Assembly: GCA_035504415.1 (NCBI GenBank) | Contig: DATJRY010000021.1 | Location: 310,001 to 374,000 of the forward strand | Length of the DNA: 64,000 bases | Direction of reading: 5' to 3' | Source: Candidatus Sulfotelmatobacter sp. | Lineage (GTDB): Bacteria; Vulcanimicrobiota; Vulcanimicrobiia; Vulcanimicrobiales; Vulcanimicrobiaceae | Shown here: one piece after another, positions 1-8,597 of the stretch | Layout of the letters: each line of letters opens with the position of its first letter | How positions within the stretch are numbered: the first letter of the stretch is position 1 | Translations under genes and position numbers: made by a program | Notes under the pieces: model-generated | Seen by the model: only the letters and a program-made list of their open reading frames with translations | Database searches by the model: none | What the model was told of the DNA's origin: nothing

Positions 1-129
1 CGTGCTGTACCCGTCGATCCACGACGCCTTCGGCTTCGCGTAGGTCATCGGGACGTGCGTCACGTCCAGGTGGTTCGGTGTCCACCAGGCCGAAACCGCC
101 ACCAACTCCTCGTGCGTGCGTCGTTCCAC
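1..129 (-). CDS. N-terminal fragment of unrecognised protein
   Basis: This open frame runs off the left edge of the window, so only about 43 N-terminal residues are visible. A GTG at 127-129 has GGAGG 11 nt upstream; an in-frame ATG at 187-189 lacks a Shine-Dalgarno sequence. It would be the third gene after hppD and hmgA, so a role in tyrosine catabolism is possible, but I recognise no family and it does not look like fumarylacetoacetase or maleylacetoacetate isomerase. The plus strand is an alternative: it reads a GC-rich frame over 2-43 ending in TAG, which could be the C-terminus of a convergent gene. The strand is therefore uncertain. Confidence 0.35.
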   Translation of the reverse strand, partial: MERRTHEELVAVSAWWTPNHLDVTHVPMTYAKPKASWIDGYST

Positions 130-238
130 TGCTCGTACCGCCTCCGTTGTTCTCTTCTTCCCTCGCCAGCAGGCTCGGCAAACGGGCATTCGGCCCGCTG
201 CGCGTGAGCGTTTGATGAGGAAACGTCGGCGGCGGACG

Positions 239-1561
239 TTACGGCGTCGTCGGGTCGAACTTTTTCGGCAAGCCTTGCCAGCACTGGAAGTACTCGGCTT
301 GCAGGGTCGCCGACTCGAGCGCGGCCCGGGTCGGGTGCAGTACCAGTCGCGTCTCGAACATGAAGGCCAGGGTGTCGCCGATCTTGGCCGCCTTCGCGGT
401 GTCGGCGGCGCTGGCGCGCGCGTGCGTGTCGGCGTCGGGGCCGTGCGCGCTCATCGAGTTGTGCAAGCTGGCGCCGCCGGGAACGAAGCCCTCTTCCTTC
501 GCGTCGTAGACGCCGTGCACCAGGCCCATGAACTCGCTGGCGACGTTGCGGTGGAACCACGGCGGGCGGAAGGTGTCCTCGGCGACCTGCCAGCGCGGCG
601 GGAAGATGACGAAGTCGATCTCGTCCGCGCCGCCGGGCGCCCCGGGCGACTGCAGCACCAAGAAGATCGACGGATCGGGATGGTCGTAGCTGATCGAGCC
701 GATCGTGTTGAAGCGGCGCAGGTCGTACGCGTAGGGCGCGTAGTTGCCGTGCCAGGCAACGACGTCGAGCGGTGAGTGGTCGATCGGCGCCGACCACAGG
801 TTGCCCTGGAACTTGGTGATCAGCGCGAAGTCGCCGGTGACGTCCTCGTACCACGCGACCGGCGCGCGAAAATCGCGCGGGTTCGCCAGACCGTTGGAGC
901 CGATCGGCCCCAAGTCCGGCAGCCGGAAGGCCGCGCCGTAGTTCTCGCAGACGTACCCGCGCGCGGTGCCGTCGAGCAGCTCGACGCGGAAGCGCACGCC
1001 GCGCGGAACGACCACGATCTCGTTCGGGCCGAGCTCGAGCAAGCCGAACTCGGTCGCGACGCGCAGTCGGCCCTCTTGCGGCACGATCAGCAGCTCGCCG
1101 TCGGCGTCGGCGAAGAAGCGCCCCGCCATCGAACGGTTGGCCACGTACAAGTGCACCGCGGCGCCGCTCATCCCGGCCGGATCGCCGTTGCCGGCCATCG
1201 TGAACAGCCCCTCGACGAAATCCGTCGGCCGCGACGGCGCGGGCAGCGGGTCCCAGCGCAGCTGGTTGGGCGTCGTCGCGAGGTCGCCGAACCGGCTCAC
1301 GATCGCGCCGTTGTCGATCCGCGCGAACGGGCGGTGCATCGCCGACGGACGGATGCGGTAGAGCCAGCTGCGCCGGTTGACCGCGCGCGGCAGCGTGAAC
1401 GCCGTCCCCGAGAGCTGCTCGGCGTAAAGGCCGTACGGCGGCCGTTGCGGCGAGTTGCGCCCGACCGGCAGCGCGCCCGGGAGCGCCTCGGTCGCGAACT
1501 CGTTGCCGAAGCCGGACTGGTAGGCCAGCGCGGTCGCCGGCGGCGTCAGCGTGGAGCTCAT
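239..1561 (-). CDS. hmgA: Homogentisate 1,2-dioxygenase
   Basis: The enzyme opens the ring of homogentisate to maleylacetoacetate in cytosolic tyrosine and phenylalanine degradation. The 440-residue length is normal, and the N-terminus carries the family signature [19 protein letters not shown]. The non-heme iron ligands are visible as His337 and Glu343 (FHRNVASEF) and His373 (SAHGPD), and the active-site His294 lies in SYDHPDP. The start is ATG, 3 nt after the hppD stop codon, so the two genes should be one transcript. Regulation is probably by the divergent MarR protein through the dyad at 2705-2728. Nothing in the protein looks broken. Confidence 0.97.
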   Translation of the reverse strand: MSSTLTPPATALAYQSGFGNEFATEALPGALPVGRNSPQRPPYGLYAEQLSGTAFTLPRAVNRRSWLYRIRPSAMHRPFARIDNGAIVSRFGDLATTPNQLRWDPLPAPSRPTDFVEGLFTMAGNGDPAGMSGAAVHLYVANRSMAGRFFADADGELLIVPQEGRLRVATEFGLLELGPNEIVVVPRGVRFRVELLDGTARGYVCENYGAAFRLPDLGPIGSNGLANPRDFRAPVAWYEDVTGDFALITKFQGNLWSAPIDHSPLDVVAWHGNYAPYAYDLRRFNTIGSISYDHPDPSIFLVLQSPGAPGGADEIDFVIFPPRWQVAEDTFRPPWFHRNVASEFMGLVHGVYDAKEEGFVPGGASLHNSMSAHGPDADTHARASAADTAKAAKIGDTLAFMFETRLVLHPTRAALESATLQAEYFQCWQGLPKKFDPTTP

Positions 1562-1564
1562 CGG

Positions 1565-2677
1565 CTAGGTCGGCGCCGGCAACACGCCGCGGCGGATCTG
1601 GTCCTCTTCGATCGACTCGAACAGCGCGCGGAAGTTGCCCTCGCCGAACCCGTCGTCGCCCTTGCGCTGGATGAACTCGAAGAAGATCGGGCCGAGCACG
1701 GTCGCCGAGAAGATCTGCAGCAGCACTTTGGTGGTGCCACCGTTCGCGACGCCCTCGCCGTCGATGAGGATGCCGCGCTCGCGCAGCCGCTCGAGCGGCT
1801 CCCCGTGTCCGGGCAAGCGGCTTTCGGTCTTCTCGTAGTAGATGGCCGGCGGCGCCGGCATGAACGACAGCCCACCGGCGCGCAGCGCGTCGACGCTGGC
1901 GTAGATGTCGCGCGCACCGAGCGCCACGTGTTGAATGCCCTCGCCCGAATACGCGCGCAAGTATTCTTCGATCTGGCTGCGATCGTCGGCCGACTCGTTG
2001 ATCGGGATGCGGATCTTGCCGTCGGGGCTGGTCATCGCCCGCGAGAACAAGCCCGTCATCTTGCCTTCGATGTCGAAGTAGCGAATCTGCCGGAAGCCGA
2101 ACAGGTTGGCGTAGAAGTCGGACCAGACGTCCATCCGGCCGCGGTGGACGTTGTGCGTGAGGTGGTCGATGTAGTGCAGCCCCGCGCCGGCCGGGTTGGG
2201 ATTGCGCTCGCCGAGCCACTCGAACTCGGCGTCGTACGCGGTCTTCCCGTCGCGATAGCGGTCGACGAAGTACAGCAGCGAGCCGCCGATGCCGACGATG
2301 GCCGGCGCGTCGATCGTCTTCTGCGAGGCGGGCAGCTGCGCGGCTTCGGCGCCGGCGGCCGTGGCGTGCCGCAGCGCATGCTGCGCGTCGACGACGCGCC
2401 ACGCCATCGAAGAGGCGCACGGACCGTGCTCGGCGGCGAACGCGATCGCCTGCGAGCCGGGTTCGGAGTTGGCCAGGAAGTTGACGTCGCCCTGACGCCA
2501 GAGCGTGATGGCCTTCGTCTTGTGGCGCGCCACCGGCGTGAAGCCCATGCGGCGGAACAGGTCGTCGAGCACCTGCGGCTCGGGGTGCGCGAACTCGACG
2601 AACTCGAAGCCGTCGGTCCCGGCCGGATTCTGGTCGGAGATCGTGGCGGGCGGCGCGTTGTGCGGATAGGGACCCAT
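1565..2677 (-). CDS. hppD: 4-Hydroxyphenylpyruvate dioxygenase
   Basis: The enzyme converts 4-hydroxyphenylpyruvate to homogentisate, the step before HmgA. The 370-residue protein has two vicinal-oxygen-chelate halves. The iron ligands are His172 (DHLTHNV), His250 (GIQHVAL) and Glu334 (IFFEF), followed by the C-terminal gate segment around residues 339-349. The start is ATG with AGGAAGAG about 10 nt upstream. It is the first gene of the hppD-hmgA unit and faces a MarR regulator across 76 bases that contain a perfect inverted repeat, which suggests local repression relieved by an aromatic effector. The effector is inference. Confidence 0.97.
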   Translation of the reverse strand: MGPYPHNAPPATISDQNPAGTDGFEFVEFAHPEPQVLDDLFRRMGFTPVARHKTKAITLWRQGDVNFLANSEPGSQAIAFAAEHGPCASSMAWRVVDAQHALRHATAAGAEAAQLPASQKTIDAPAIVGIGGSLLYFVDRYRDGKTAYDAEFEWLGERNPNPAGAGLHYIDHLTHNVHRGRMDVWSDFYANLFGFRQIRYFDIEGKMTGLFSRAMTSPDGKIRIPINESADDRSQIEEYLRAYSGEGIQHVALGARDIYASVDALRAGGLSFMPAPPAIYYEKTESRLPGHGEPLERLRERGILIDGEGVANGGTTKVLLQIFSATVLGPIFFEFIQRKGDDGFGEGNFRALFESIEEDQIRRGVLPAPT

Positions 2678-2704
2678 GGCGGTGCTCTCTTCCTGGTCTC
2701 GCCG

Positions 2705-2728
2705 GGATAGTTACATTTGAAACTATCC
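2705..2728. promoter_or_regulatory. 24-bp dyad, probable MarR operator
   Basis: GGATAGTT and AACTATCC form perfect 8-bp arms around an 8-nt centre, ACATTTGA. The element is AT-rich in a GC-rich setting and lies between the divergent hppD and MarR starts. On the plus strand it overlaps a possible -35 (TTGAAA, 2717-2722) followed by TATCGT at 2739-2744, close to the MarR ATG. On the minus strand its distal arm supplies TAACTA as a possible -10 for hppD. A dimeric MarR protein bound here could repress both genes. Confidence 0.7.
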
Positions 2729-2753
2729 GCGTCCGTGGTATCGTAGGACCCAC

Positions 2754-3260
2754 ATGCCGACCCCGTCAAGAGTCCGCCCCCCGGCACCGGCCGGCGAGCC
2801 CTTCGAACTCGGCCGCTTTCTCCCGTACCGCTTATCGGTGATCACCGAACAGGTCAGCCGGCTGGTCGCCAGCACGTACGCCGACCGCTTCGGCTTGAGC
2901 GTGCCCGAGTGGCGGGTCGTCGCGCACCTGGGCTACTCGACCAGCCTGAGCGCGCTGGCGATCGCGGAGCGGACGGCGATGGACAAGGTCAAGGTCAGCC
3001 GCGCGCTGGCCCGGTTGACGGCCCGGCGGCTGGTGCGCCGCGAGGTCAACCCGCGCGACGGCCGCGGCGCGATCCTGACCTTGACGCCGAGCGGCCGTTC
3101 GGTCTACGAGCGCATCGTTCCGGCCGCGCTGGCGATGGAACGCGAGATCCTCGACGCGCTCGATCCGCACGAGGTCGCGCAGCTCACCGCACTGCTGGAC
3201 CGCCTGGAGGCGCACGTCACGCGGCTCGACGACGCCGACGAGCGCGAGGCGGCCGGCTAG
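2754..3260 (+). CDS. MarR-family transcriptional regulator
   Basis: This is a 168-residue winged-helix regulator. After a proline-rich lead of about 20 residues, the helix-turn-helix lies around residues 60-100 (ALAIAERTAMDKVKVSRAL) and the wing around residues 95-112, with the usual DPRDGRG-like tip seen as NPRDGRG. C-terminal helices should form the dimer interface. It is divergent from hppD-hmgA, so its likely job is control of homogentisate-pathway genes and itself. The ATG is preceded by AGGA at 5-nt spacing, and the candidate promoter lies so close that the leader would be only a few nucleotides. Confidence 0.9.
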   Translation: MPTPSRVRPPAPAGEPFELGRFLPYRLSVITEQVSRLVASTYADRFGLSVPEWRVVAHLGYSTSLSALAIAERTAMDKVKVSRALARLTARRLVRREVNPRDGRGAILTLTPSGRSVYERIVPAALAMEREILDALDPHEVAQLTALLDRLEAHVTRLDDADEREAAG

Positions 3261-3829
3261 ACGGCGAGCGCCGCACGCACCTCGTCGGCCGCCAGGGCCG
3301 CGAGCGGCCGCGGTTCGGCCGGCTGCGCGTCATCGCGGATCGCGCGGTCCCACCAACCGACGTCGTGCCAGCGGCCGAACTTGAACCCCGTGCGCCGATG
3401 GACGCCGATGCGGCGGAAGCCCGCCGCTTCGTGCACCGCGACGCTGGCCGGGTTCGGCAGGGCGATCCCCGCGTACGCGCGCTGGTAGCCTTGCAACGCG
3501 AGAATCGCGAACAGCGCGCGGTAGAGACGCGACCCGATGCCGCGTCCGCGAAACGCCGGCGCCACGTAGATCGAGACGTCGACGTCCCAGCGATACGCGG
3601 GGCGCGAGCGGTGCGGCGCGGCGTAGCCGTAACCGGCGATCGCGCCGTCGACCTCGGCCGTCAGCCACGCATGTCGCTCGAGCGCCGCGCGCACGCGTTC
3701 GCCCATCTCGTCGGCGCCGGGCGCGCGTTCTTCGAACGAGATGATGGTCTGGGCGACGATCGGCCCGTAGATCGCGGCGAACGCCGCACCGTCCGCGGGC
3801 CGCGCCACGCGCACCGCCAGCTCGCTCAA
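3257..3829 (-). CDS. GNAT N-acetyltransferase, phosphinothricin-acetyltransferase type
   Basis: This 190-residue acetyl-CoA-dependent N-acetyltransferase has the acetyl-CoA loop FRGRGIGSRLY near residues 95-105. The C-terminal pattern ALPNPASVAVHEAAGF followed by GFKFGRWHDVGWW is typical of the PAT/MnaT subgroup, which acetylates phosphinothricin or methionine sulfoximine; the native substrate is not evident. I chose the TTG at 3829 because GGAGG sits 8 nt upstream and TTGA overlaps the stop of the preceding serine hydrolase, a translational-coupling arrangement. A longer frame upstream lies inside that gene. The 3' end overlaps the MarR stop by 4 nt, tail to tail. Confidence 0.9.
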   Translation of the reverse strand: MSELAVRVARPADGAAFAAIYGPIVAQTIISFEERAPGADEMGERVRAALERHAWLTAEVDGAIAGYGYAAPHRSRPAYRWDVDVSIYVAPAFRGRGIGSRLYRALFAILALQGYQRAYAGIALPNPASVAVHEAAGFRRIGVHRRTGFKFGRWHDVGWWDRAIRDDAQPAEPRPLAALAADEVRAALAV

Positions 3830-4680
3830 CCCGTCAACCTCCGCAAGAACGCGGCGTGATCGTAGGAGTTGGAGCGTCCGTACTTCACGACCACCAGGTC
3901 GTCCGCCGGCAAGACGTATAACGCTTGGCCGCCGGCGCCGCTGGCGTAGACGATGTCCGGCCGCTGTTCGAGCGGGCTCAGCCACCAGGCCAAACCGTAG
4001 CGCGGGTTCGCCGCCGACCCGACGAAGCACGCCGCCAGCGCGTCGCGCGGCACGATCGAGGTTCCGTTCCGGTCGCCGCCGTCGCGCACCAGCTGCCCGT
4101 ACTTCAGCCACTCACCGGCCGCCACGAACGCGCCGGTCGGCAGCGGCTGCGTCCCGTCGCGCAGCGTGCGCCAACTGCCGATCTGCAGCCCGATCGGGTC
4201 GAGCAGCCGCTCGCGCAGATACGCGTGCGGGGTGCGTCCGCGCGCCTCGAGCTTGCGCGCGAGCACCGCGCCGAATACTTGCAGCGGGATGCCGCCGTAG
4301 GTGAACTTCGCGCCCGGCGGATCCTTGAGCACGACGGCCAGTGCCTTCTCGTACGTCGGCACCGCGCTGCCCAGGCCGCCGAAACCGATCCCGCTGGTCA
4401 ACTGCAGCAGCTCGCGCAGGGTGACGCGCCGCTTCACGGCGTCGGCGGCCCAGTCGGCAATCGTCGCGCCGACCGGTTCGTCGAGCGCGAGCAATCCCTC
4501 GCGCTCGGCGAGCACGGCCAGCACGCCCCAGAAGCTCTTCGTCCCGCTGTAGAGCGGATGCGGACGCGCCGCGTTCCAGCCCGCACCGTAGCGTTCGAGC
4601 ACGACCTCACGGCCGCGCAGCGCGATCAGCGCGTCGAGCTGATGGCGCTCGGCGTAGGCGAGCGCGGCGTCGAGGTTCAT
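3826..4680 (-). CDS. Beta-lactamase-fold serine hydrolase
   Basis: This is a class-C-type penicillin-binding-protein fold hydrolase of 284 residues from the ATG at 4680. The SxxK nucleophile motif SGTK is at residues 45-48 and the second-motif tyrosine is in FTYGG near residue 128; the usual asparagine two residues later is a glycine. No signal peptide is visible, so it may act in the cytosol as an esterase or amidase rather than a resistance enzyme. An alternative ATG at 4713 would overlap the divergent cupin start, which is why I prefer 4680, though neither has a clear Shine-Dalgarno sequence. It is coupled to the downstream acetyltransferase. Confidence 0.85.
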   Translation of the reverse strand: MNLDAALAYAERHQLDALIALRGREVVLERYGAGWNAARPHPLYSGTKSFWGVLAVLAEREGLLALDEPVGATIADWAADAVKRRVTLRELLQLTSGIGFGGLGSAVPTYEKALAVVLKDPPGAKFTYGGIPLQVFGAVLARKLEARGRTPHAYLRERLLDPIGLQIGSWRTLRDGTQPLPTGAFVAAGEWLKYGQLVRDGGDRNGTSIVPRDALAACFVGSAANPRYGLAWWLSPLEQRPDIVYASGAGGQALYVLPADDLVVVKYGRSNSYDHAAFLRRLTG

Positions 4681-4707
4681 GCGGGATCGTTCGGCGAAGA
4701 CCGGCGC

Positions 4708-5184
4708 GTGCATCCCGAGGCCGAACGGCTGATCGCCAGCCTACGCTTGCAGCCGCACCCCGAGGGCGGCTGGTTTCGCGAGACCTACCGCAGCGCGGAA
4801 CTCGTCTCGACCGACCGTGGGACCCGGCGCAGCGCGACGACCTCGATCTACTTCTTGCTCACCGACGCGGCGTTCTCGGCCTTTCACCGGCTCGCGTCCG
4901 ACGAGACCTGGCACTTCTACCGCGGCGATCCGGTGACGATCGAGATGATCTCACCGAGCGGCCATCACGAACGGCGCGTCCTCGGCACGGGCGACGCGTG
5001 GCAGGCGACGGTGCCGGCCGGCACGCACTTCGCCTCGCACGTCGACGTCGCGGGCGGCTACGCGCTGGTCGGCTGCGACGTCGCGCCGGGGTTCGAGTTC
5101 GCCGAGTTCCACCTCACCACGCGCGCGACGCTGACCGCCGCCTATCCGCAGTTCGGCCCGTTGATCGCGCGTTACACGCGCTGA
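4708..5184 (+). CDS. DUF985 cupin-like protein
   Basis: This 158-residue protein matches the DUF985 family, a cupin barrel of uncertain biochemical role. The hallmark N-terminus PHPEGGWFRETYRS is at residues 14-27, and further conserved stretches are SIYFLL and WHFYRGDPV. I chose the GTG at 4708 because the family normally begins with a short PEAxxLI segment just before the PHPEGG motif, which this start supplies exactly. No Shine-Dalgarno sequence is visible, so it may be leaderless. It diverges from the serine hydrolase with only 27 nt between starts, and its tail overlaps the MBL hydrolase by 13 nt. Confidence 0.88.
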   Translation: MHPEAERLIASLRLQPHPEGGWFRETYRSAELVSTDRGTRRSATTSIYFLLTDAAFSAFHRLASDETWHFYRGDPVTIEMISPSGHHERRVLGTGDAWQATVPAGTHFASHVDVAGGYALVGCDVAPGFEFAEFHLTTRATLTAAYPQFGPLIARYTR

Positions 5185-6182
5185 GGAACGGCGGCCAGCG
5201 CGTACTGCATCGGGTCGGCCTGCGCGTCGCGCGTGACCAAGCCGCGCGCGCGCAAGTGCTCGAGGTGCGCGAGCGTCTCGGCGACGGCGAACTGCTGGTG
5301 CGCGGCCGGGAGCGCCTCGAACGGATCCCCGCGCCGGCGCCAGAGCAGGCCGCGCGCGACGCCGGCCGCGCTGGTCGCACCGTTGCCGAGCACCGCCAGC
5401 ACTTGCGCTTCGCGATGGTCGTGGTGCGCGAGCAGCTCCTGTGCGCGGCCCGGCAGATCGGCGAACGGCTCGCCGTGCGCCGGCAGCGCGCCGCGCGAGG
5501 GCAGCGCCGCGATCTTGCGCAGCGAGTCGACGTAGTTGCCGAGCGGATCGCCGCGTCCGTCGCGCCAGATTCCGACGTGCGGCGTCACCGGGTCGAGCAC
5601 GTGATCGCCCGTCAGCACCTTGCCGCTGATCTCGTCGACGAAGCACAGGTGTCCGGGCGTGTGGCCCGGCGTCCACACCGCGCGCAGGCGTCCGACCTGC
5701 GCGTTGTCCTCCAGCAAGTCGGTCGGCTCGGCCAGCTCCGTGCGATGGTGCTGCAAGTCGTCTTCGATCCCGCCCACGATCTCGAATCCGTTGCGCGCGA
5801 TCCAGGCGTCGGCGGCGGCGTCGAACGCCTGCGGATCGCCGACGTGCGCTTGCGCGACGTCCCAGTCGCGCGGGTGCATCGCCAAGTGCGGCACGCCGGC
5901 GCGCCGCAGCGTGCCCGCCAGTCCGTAGTGGTCGAAGTGAACGTGCGTGATCAGCAAACGCCGCACGTCGGCGAGCGTCCGGCCGACCTCGGCCAAGCCG
6001 GCGTGCAGCGCCGCCAGCACGTCGTCGGCCTTCCAGCCGCAGTCGACCAGCGTCCACCCGCCGAGCAGACTGTCCTCGACCAGGTAGCCGTTGACGTAGC
6101 GCATCGGGTTCCCGGCCATCGGAAGCCGGATCTGAACGATGCCGTCACCCAGGGTCGAGACGAGCGGGTAGTCGTGCGCCAT
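5172..6182 (-). CDS. Metallo-beta-lactamase-fold hydrolase
   Basis: This is a 336-residue MBL-fold hydrolase. The metal motif HVHFDH spans residues 80-85 (His80, His82, Asp84, His85), and further ligands follow in TPGHTPGH and GDHVLDP. A C-terminal extension after about residue 230, with helices and LEHLRARGLV, resembles the winged-helix tail of LACTB2/glyoxalase-II-like proteins, so a thioester or nuclease substrate is possible. The ATG has no obvious Shine-Dalgarno sequence. It follows the aldehyde dehydrogenase by 44 nt on the same strand, and its 3' end overlaps the convergent cupin gene by 13 nt. Confidence 0.9.
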   Translation of the reverse strand: MAHDYPLVSTLGDGIVQIRLPMAGNPMRYVNGYLVEDSLLGGWTLVDCGWKADDVLAALHAGLAEVGRTLADVRRLLITHVHFDHYGLAGTLRRAGVPHLAMHPRDWDVAQAHVGDPQAFDAAADAWIARNGFEIVGGIEDDLQHHRTELAEPTDLLEDNAQVGRLRAVWTPGHTPGHLCFVDEISGKVLTGDHVLDPVTPHVGIWRDGRGDPLGNYVDSLRKIAALPSRGALPAHGEPFADLPGRAQELLAHHDHREAQVLAVLGNGATSAAGVARGLLWRRRGDPFEALPAAHQQFAVAETLAHLEHLRARGLVTRDAQADPMQYALAAVPQRV

Positions 6183-6226
6183 ACCGACGCGCCAATTCGT
6201 CGGATGGCGGCGGCCACCCGCCCGTC

Positions 6227-7651
6227 CTATTCGGCCGGGGCGTTCGCCCCGCTGCCGGTATCGGGGCCGATCCAGACGGTCTGCACGTTGACGAACTCGC
6301 GAATCCCGAAGGCCGAGAGCTCGCGACCGTGGCCGCTCTTCTTGACGCCGCCGAACGGCAGCCGTGGATCGGACGCCGTCATCCCGTTGATGAACACGTT
6401 GCCGGATTGCAAGCGCATCGCCAGCTTCTGCGCGCGCGCGACGTCGCGCGTCCACAGGTTGCCGCCCAGGCCGTAGCGCGAGTCGTTGGCGAGCGCGACG
6501 GCCTGCTCCGCGTCGCGCGCGCGAAACAGCGCCGCGGCCGGCCCGAACGTCTCTTCGGTCGCCATCCGCATCCCGGGCGTGACGTCGCCGACGACGGTGG
6601 CCGGATAGAACGCGCCCGGACCGATCGGGATCTCGCCGCCGAGCAGCAGCCGCGCGCCGGCGTCGGCGGTCTCGCGCACCTGCGCGTCGAGCGCCTCGCG
6701 CAGGTCGGCGCGCGCGAGCGGGCCCAGCGTCGTCGCGCGGTCGAGCGGATCGCCGAGCTTGAGCTTGCGCGCCTCGCGCACGAAGCGCTCCGCGAACGCG
6801 TCGTAGACGACGTCCTCGATGATGAACCGCTTGGCCGCGATGCAGCTCTGTCCGTTGTTCTGGAAGCGCGCCTTGACGCCGACCTTCGCGGCCTGGTCGA
6901 GATCGGCGTCGGCGAGCACGATGAACGCGTCCGAGCCGCCCAGCTCGAGGACCGTCTTCTTGATCGCACGCCCGGCCAGCTCGCCGACCGACGAGCCGGC
7001 GGACTCGCTGCCGGTCAGCGTCACCGCCGCCACCCGCTCGTCGAGCACGATCGGCCCCATCTCCTTGCCGCCGACGACCAGCGTCGAGAACGCTCCGGCC
7101 GCGAGACCGCCGCTCTGGAAGATCTCCTCGAGCGCCAGCGCGCAGCCGGTCACATTGGCCGCGTGCTTGAGCACGACGACGTTGCCGGCCATCAACGCCG
7201 GGGCGGCCGCGCGCACGACCTGCCAGAACGGGAAGTTCCACGGCATGATCGCGAGCAGCACCCCGAGCGGCCGGAACGCGACGTAGCTGCGGGTCGCGTT
7301 CGAAGGCGCGTTCTCGTCGGCGAGCAACCGTTCGCCGTTGGCCGCGAACCACTCGCACGCGACCGCACATTTCTCGACCTCGGCTTCGGCCTCGACGATC
7401 GGCTTGCCCATCTCGCGCGTCGCCAGGTCGGCCAGCGACTTCTTGCGGACGCGCAGCACGCGTGCGATCGCGCGCAGCCGCTCGGCCCGGACCGCGAAAG
7501 GCTGCTCGCGCCAGCGTGCGGCTTCGGCGACCGCCGCGTCGAGCCGCGCGTCGATGGTGGCCTGCTGGTGCACGTCGTAGTGCGCCAGCACCTCGCCGGT
7601 GGTGGGATTACGCGTCTGGATGGACGCCGGACGGGAAGCCGTAGTCGTCAT
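6227..7651 (-). CDS. NAD(P)-dependent aldehyde dehydrogenase, succinate-semialdehyde type
   Basis: This 474-residue aldehyde dehydrogenase oxidises an aldehyde to the acid. PWNFPFW at 137-143 is the cofactor-site signature, Glu236 in LELGGSDAF is the general base, and Cys270 in [10 protein letters not shown] is the nucleophile. The short N-terminus and overall pattern resemble the NAD-dependent succinate-semialdehyde subgroup; the true substrate cannot be read from the sequence. The ATG at 7651 has AAGG just upstream, and the family-typical NPTTGEVL begins at residue 15, which supports the start. The frame continues open upstream but only through the HNH gene. Confidence 0.93.
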   Translation of the reverse strand: MTTTASRPASIQTRNPTTGEVLAHYDVHQQATIDARLDAAVAEAARWREQPFAVRAERLRAIARVLRVRKKSLADLATREMGKPIVEAEAEVEKCAVACEWFAANGERLLADENAPSNATRSYVAFRPLGVLLAIMPWNFPFWQVVRAAAPALMAGNVVVLKHAANVTGCALALEEIFQSGGLAAGAFSTLVVGGKEMGPIVLDERVAAVTLTGSESAGSSVGELAGRAIKKTVLELGGSDAFIVLADADLDQAAKVGVKARFQNNGQSCIAAKRFIIEDVVYDAFAERFVREARKLKLGDPLDRATTLGPLARADLREALDAQVRETADAGARLLLGGEIPIGPGAFYPATVVGDVTPGMRMATEETFGPAAALFRARDAEQAVALANDSRYGLGGNLWTRDVARAQKLAMRLQSGNVFINGMTASDPRLPFGGVKKSGHGRELSAFGIREFVNVQTVWIGPDTGSGANAPAE

Positions 7652-7682
7652 GCCTTCATGTGCCCTATTCCGGACACGAATG

Positions 7683-8159
7683 TCACGTGCTCGCGCGCAC
7701 GACCTCACGCTCGGCAGCGGCCGCCGCACGCTGCGCCGACGTCGCCACGCGGTGACAGCTCGGGCACAACGTCTCGAGATTGTCGAGATGGTGCGCGCAC
7801 GAGAGCTGTCCGTGCTTTCCGATGCACGGAACCACATGGTTCACTTCGAGCCGCGCGGTCTTCTTGGCCGCCCGCCAAGCACGCATGGCGGCCAGGTAGC
7901 GCGGCCGCGAGCGAAACGCAGTCGCACTGGGCCGTTTTGGCGCGCTCGCGCCGCAGCGCCGGCAGCGGTAGCGATCGCGCCGCTTTGCCGTCCGGCGAGC
8001 GACCGACCACCAATGGTTGGCCCAGAACGCGTCGTTGCAGCGATCGCTGCACCACATGCGCCGGCGCGACGGCAACGGCGTCGCACACCACGCGCACGCA
8101 CCGTCGGCCGACGGCGGCGCCAGCGAACAGACCGCCAGCAGTTCGTCACGCTTGGTCAC
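7683..8159 (-). CDS. HNH endonuclease with zinc ribbons
   Basis: This 158-residue protein has an HNH nuclease core near its C-terminus. The first histidine is in EVNHVVP (about residue 115), the asparagine in HLDNLETLC, and the final motif is CPSCH. Extra CxxC pairs (CAWC, CSDRC, CRRC) indicate zinc-binding elements in front. Such stand-alone HNH proteins cut or nick DNA, but the biological target is unknown. The start is GTG at 8159, 4 nt after the VOC stop, so it appears co-transcribed with heme and cofactor genes, an odd setting. There are no neighbouring restriction, phage or intron features. Confidence 0.85.
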   Translation of the reverse strand: MTKRDELLAVCSLAPPSADGACAWCATPLPSRRRMWCSDRCNDAFWANHWWSVARRTAKRRDRYRCRRCGASAPKRPSATAFRSRPRYLAAMRAWRAAKKTARLEVNHVVPCIGKHGQLSCAHHLDNLETLCPSCHRVATSAQRAAAAAEREVVRAST

Positions 8160-8163
8160 GCGC

Positions 8164-8595
8164 TCAGTGCTTGCGCGGGATGCGCGCCACCAGCTCGAAG
8201 CGCGTGCCGATCGGGTCGGTGAAGAACACCGCCCAATAGCGGTCCTCGTGCTCCCAGAACTCGACCTCGCGCGCGCCGATCGCGCGCAGCTCGTCCATCC
8301 AGCCTTCGAGCCCTTCGCGCGGCATCGCGAACGCGATGCGCGTGCGCGGCACGACCATGTCGGCGTCCTCGATGACGCCGAAGAACGCACCGGCACGGCC
8401 GTCCGTCGCGTCCTCGTACCACTCGACGGCGTTGTAGCGCTCGGCATCGGCGTCGTACCAGTCGCCGCGCGGATCGACGTAGCTGTAGGCCTTGCGCGTG
8501 AGCCCGAGCTTCGGCAGCAGCGCCGCGTAGAAGCTCTCCACCGCGGCCAGCGAGGGCACCCGCAAGTCGACGTGGTCGAAGCCGCGGAAGGCCAC
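8164..8595 (-). CDS. VOC (glyoxalase/dioxygenase superfamily) protein
   Basis: This is a 143-residue vicinal-oxygen-chelate protein. The metal-ligand histidine is in DHVDLRV (His8) and the terminal glutamate in TRFELVAR (Glu134). It makes one beta-alpha-beta-beta-beta pair, so it would act as a dimer. The family includes glyoxalase I, dioxygenases and fosfomycin-resistance enzymes; nothing here fixes the substrate. It lies 2 nt after hemQ and 4 nt before the HNH gene, so it belongs to the nrdR-dut-panE-hemQ transcription unit. Confidence 0.85.
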   Translation of the reverse strand: MAFRGFDHVDLRVPSLAAVESFYAALLPKLGLTRKAYSYVDPRGDWYDADAERYNAVEWYEDATDGRAGAFFGVIEDADMVVPRTRIAFAMPREGLEGWMDELRAIGAREVEFWEHEDRYWAVFFTDPIGTRFELVARIPRKH

Positions 8596-8597
8596 GA

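Noticed and set aside
2717-2746. Another ECF-like promoter, GAAAC followed by CGTA, before the MarR gene
   Set aside because: The spacing is 18 bases and the flanking GGC and CATG are absent, so it does not match the 22386-22452 element.
60-2753. An 897-codon minus-strand frame across hmgA and hppD
   Set aside because: It is a shifted frame on the same strand as two fully convincing enzymes and gives an Arg-rich translation.
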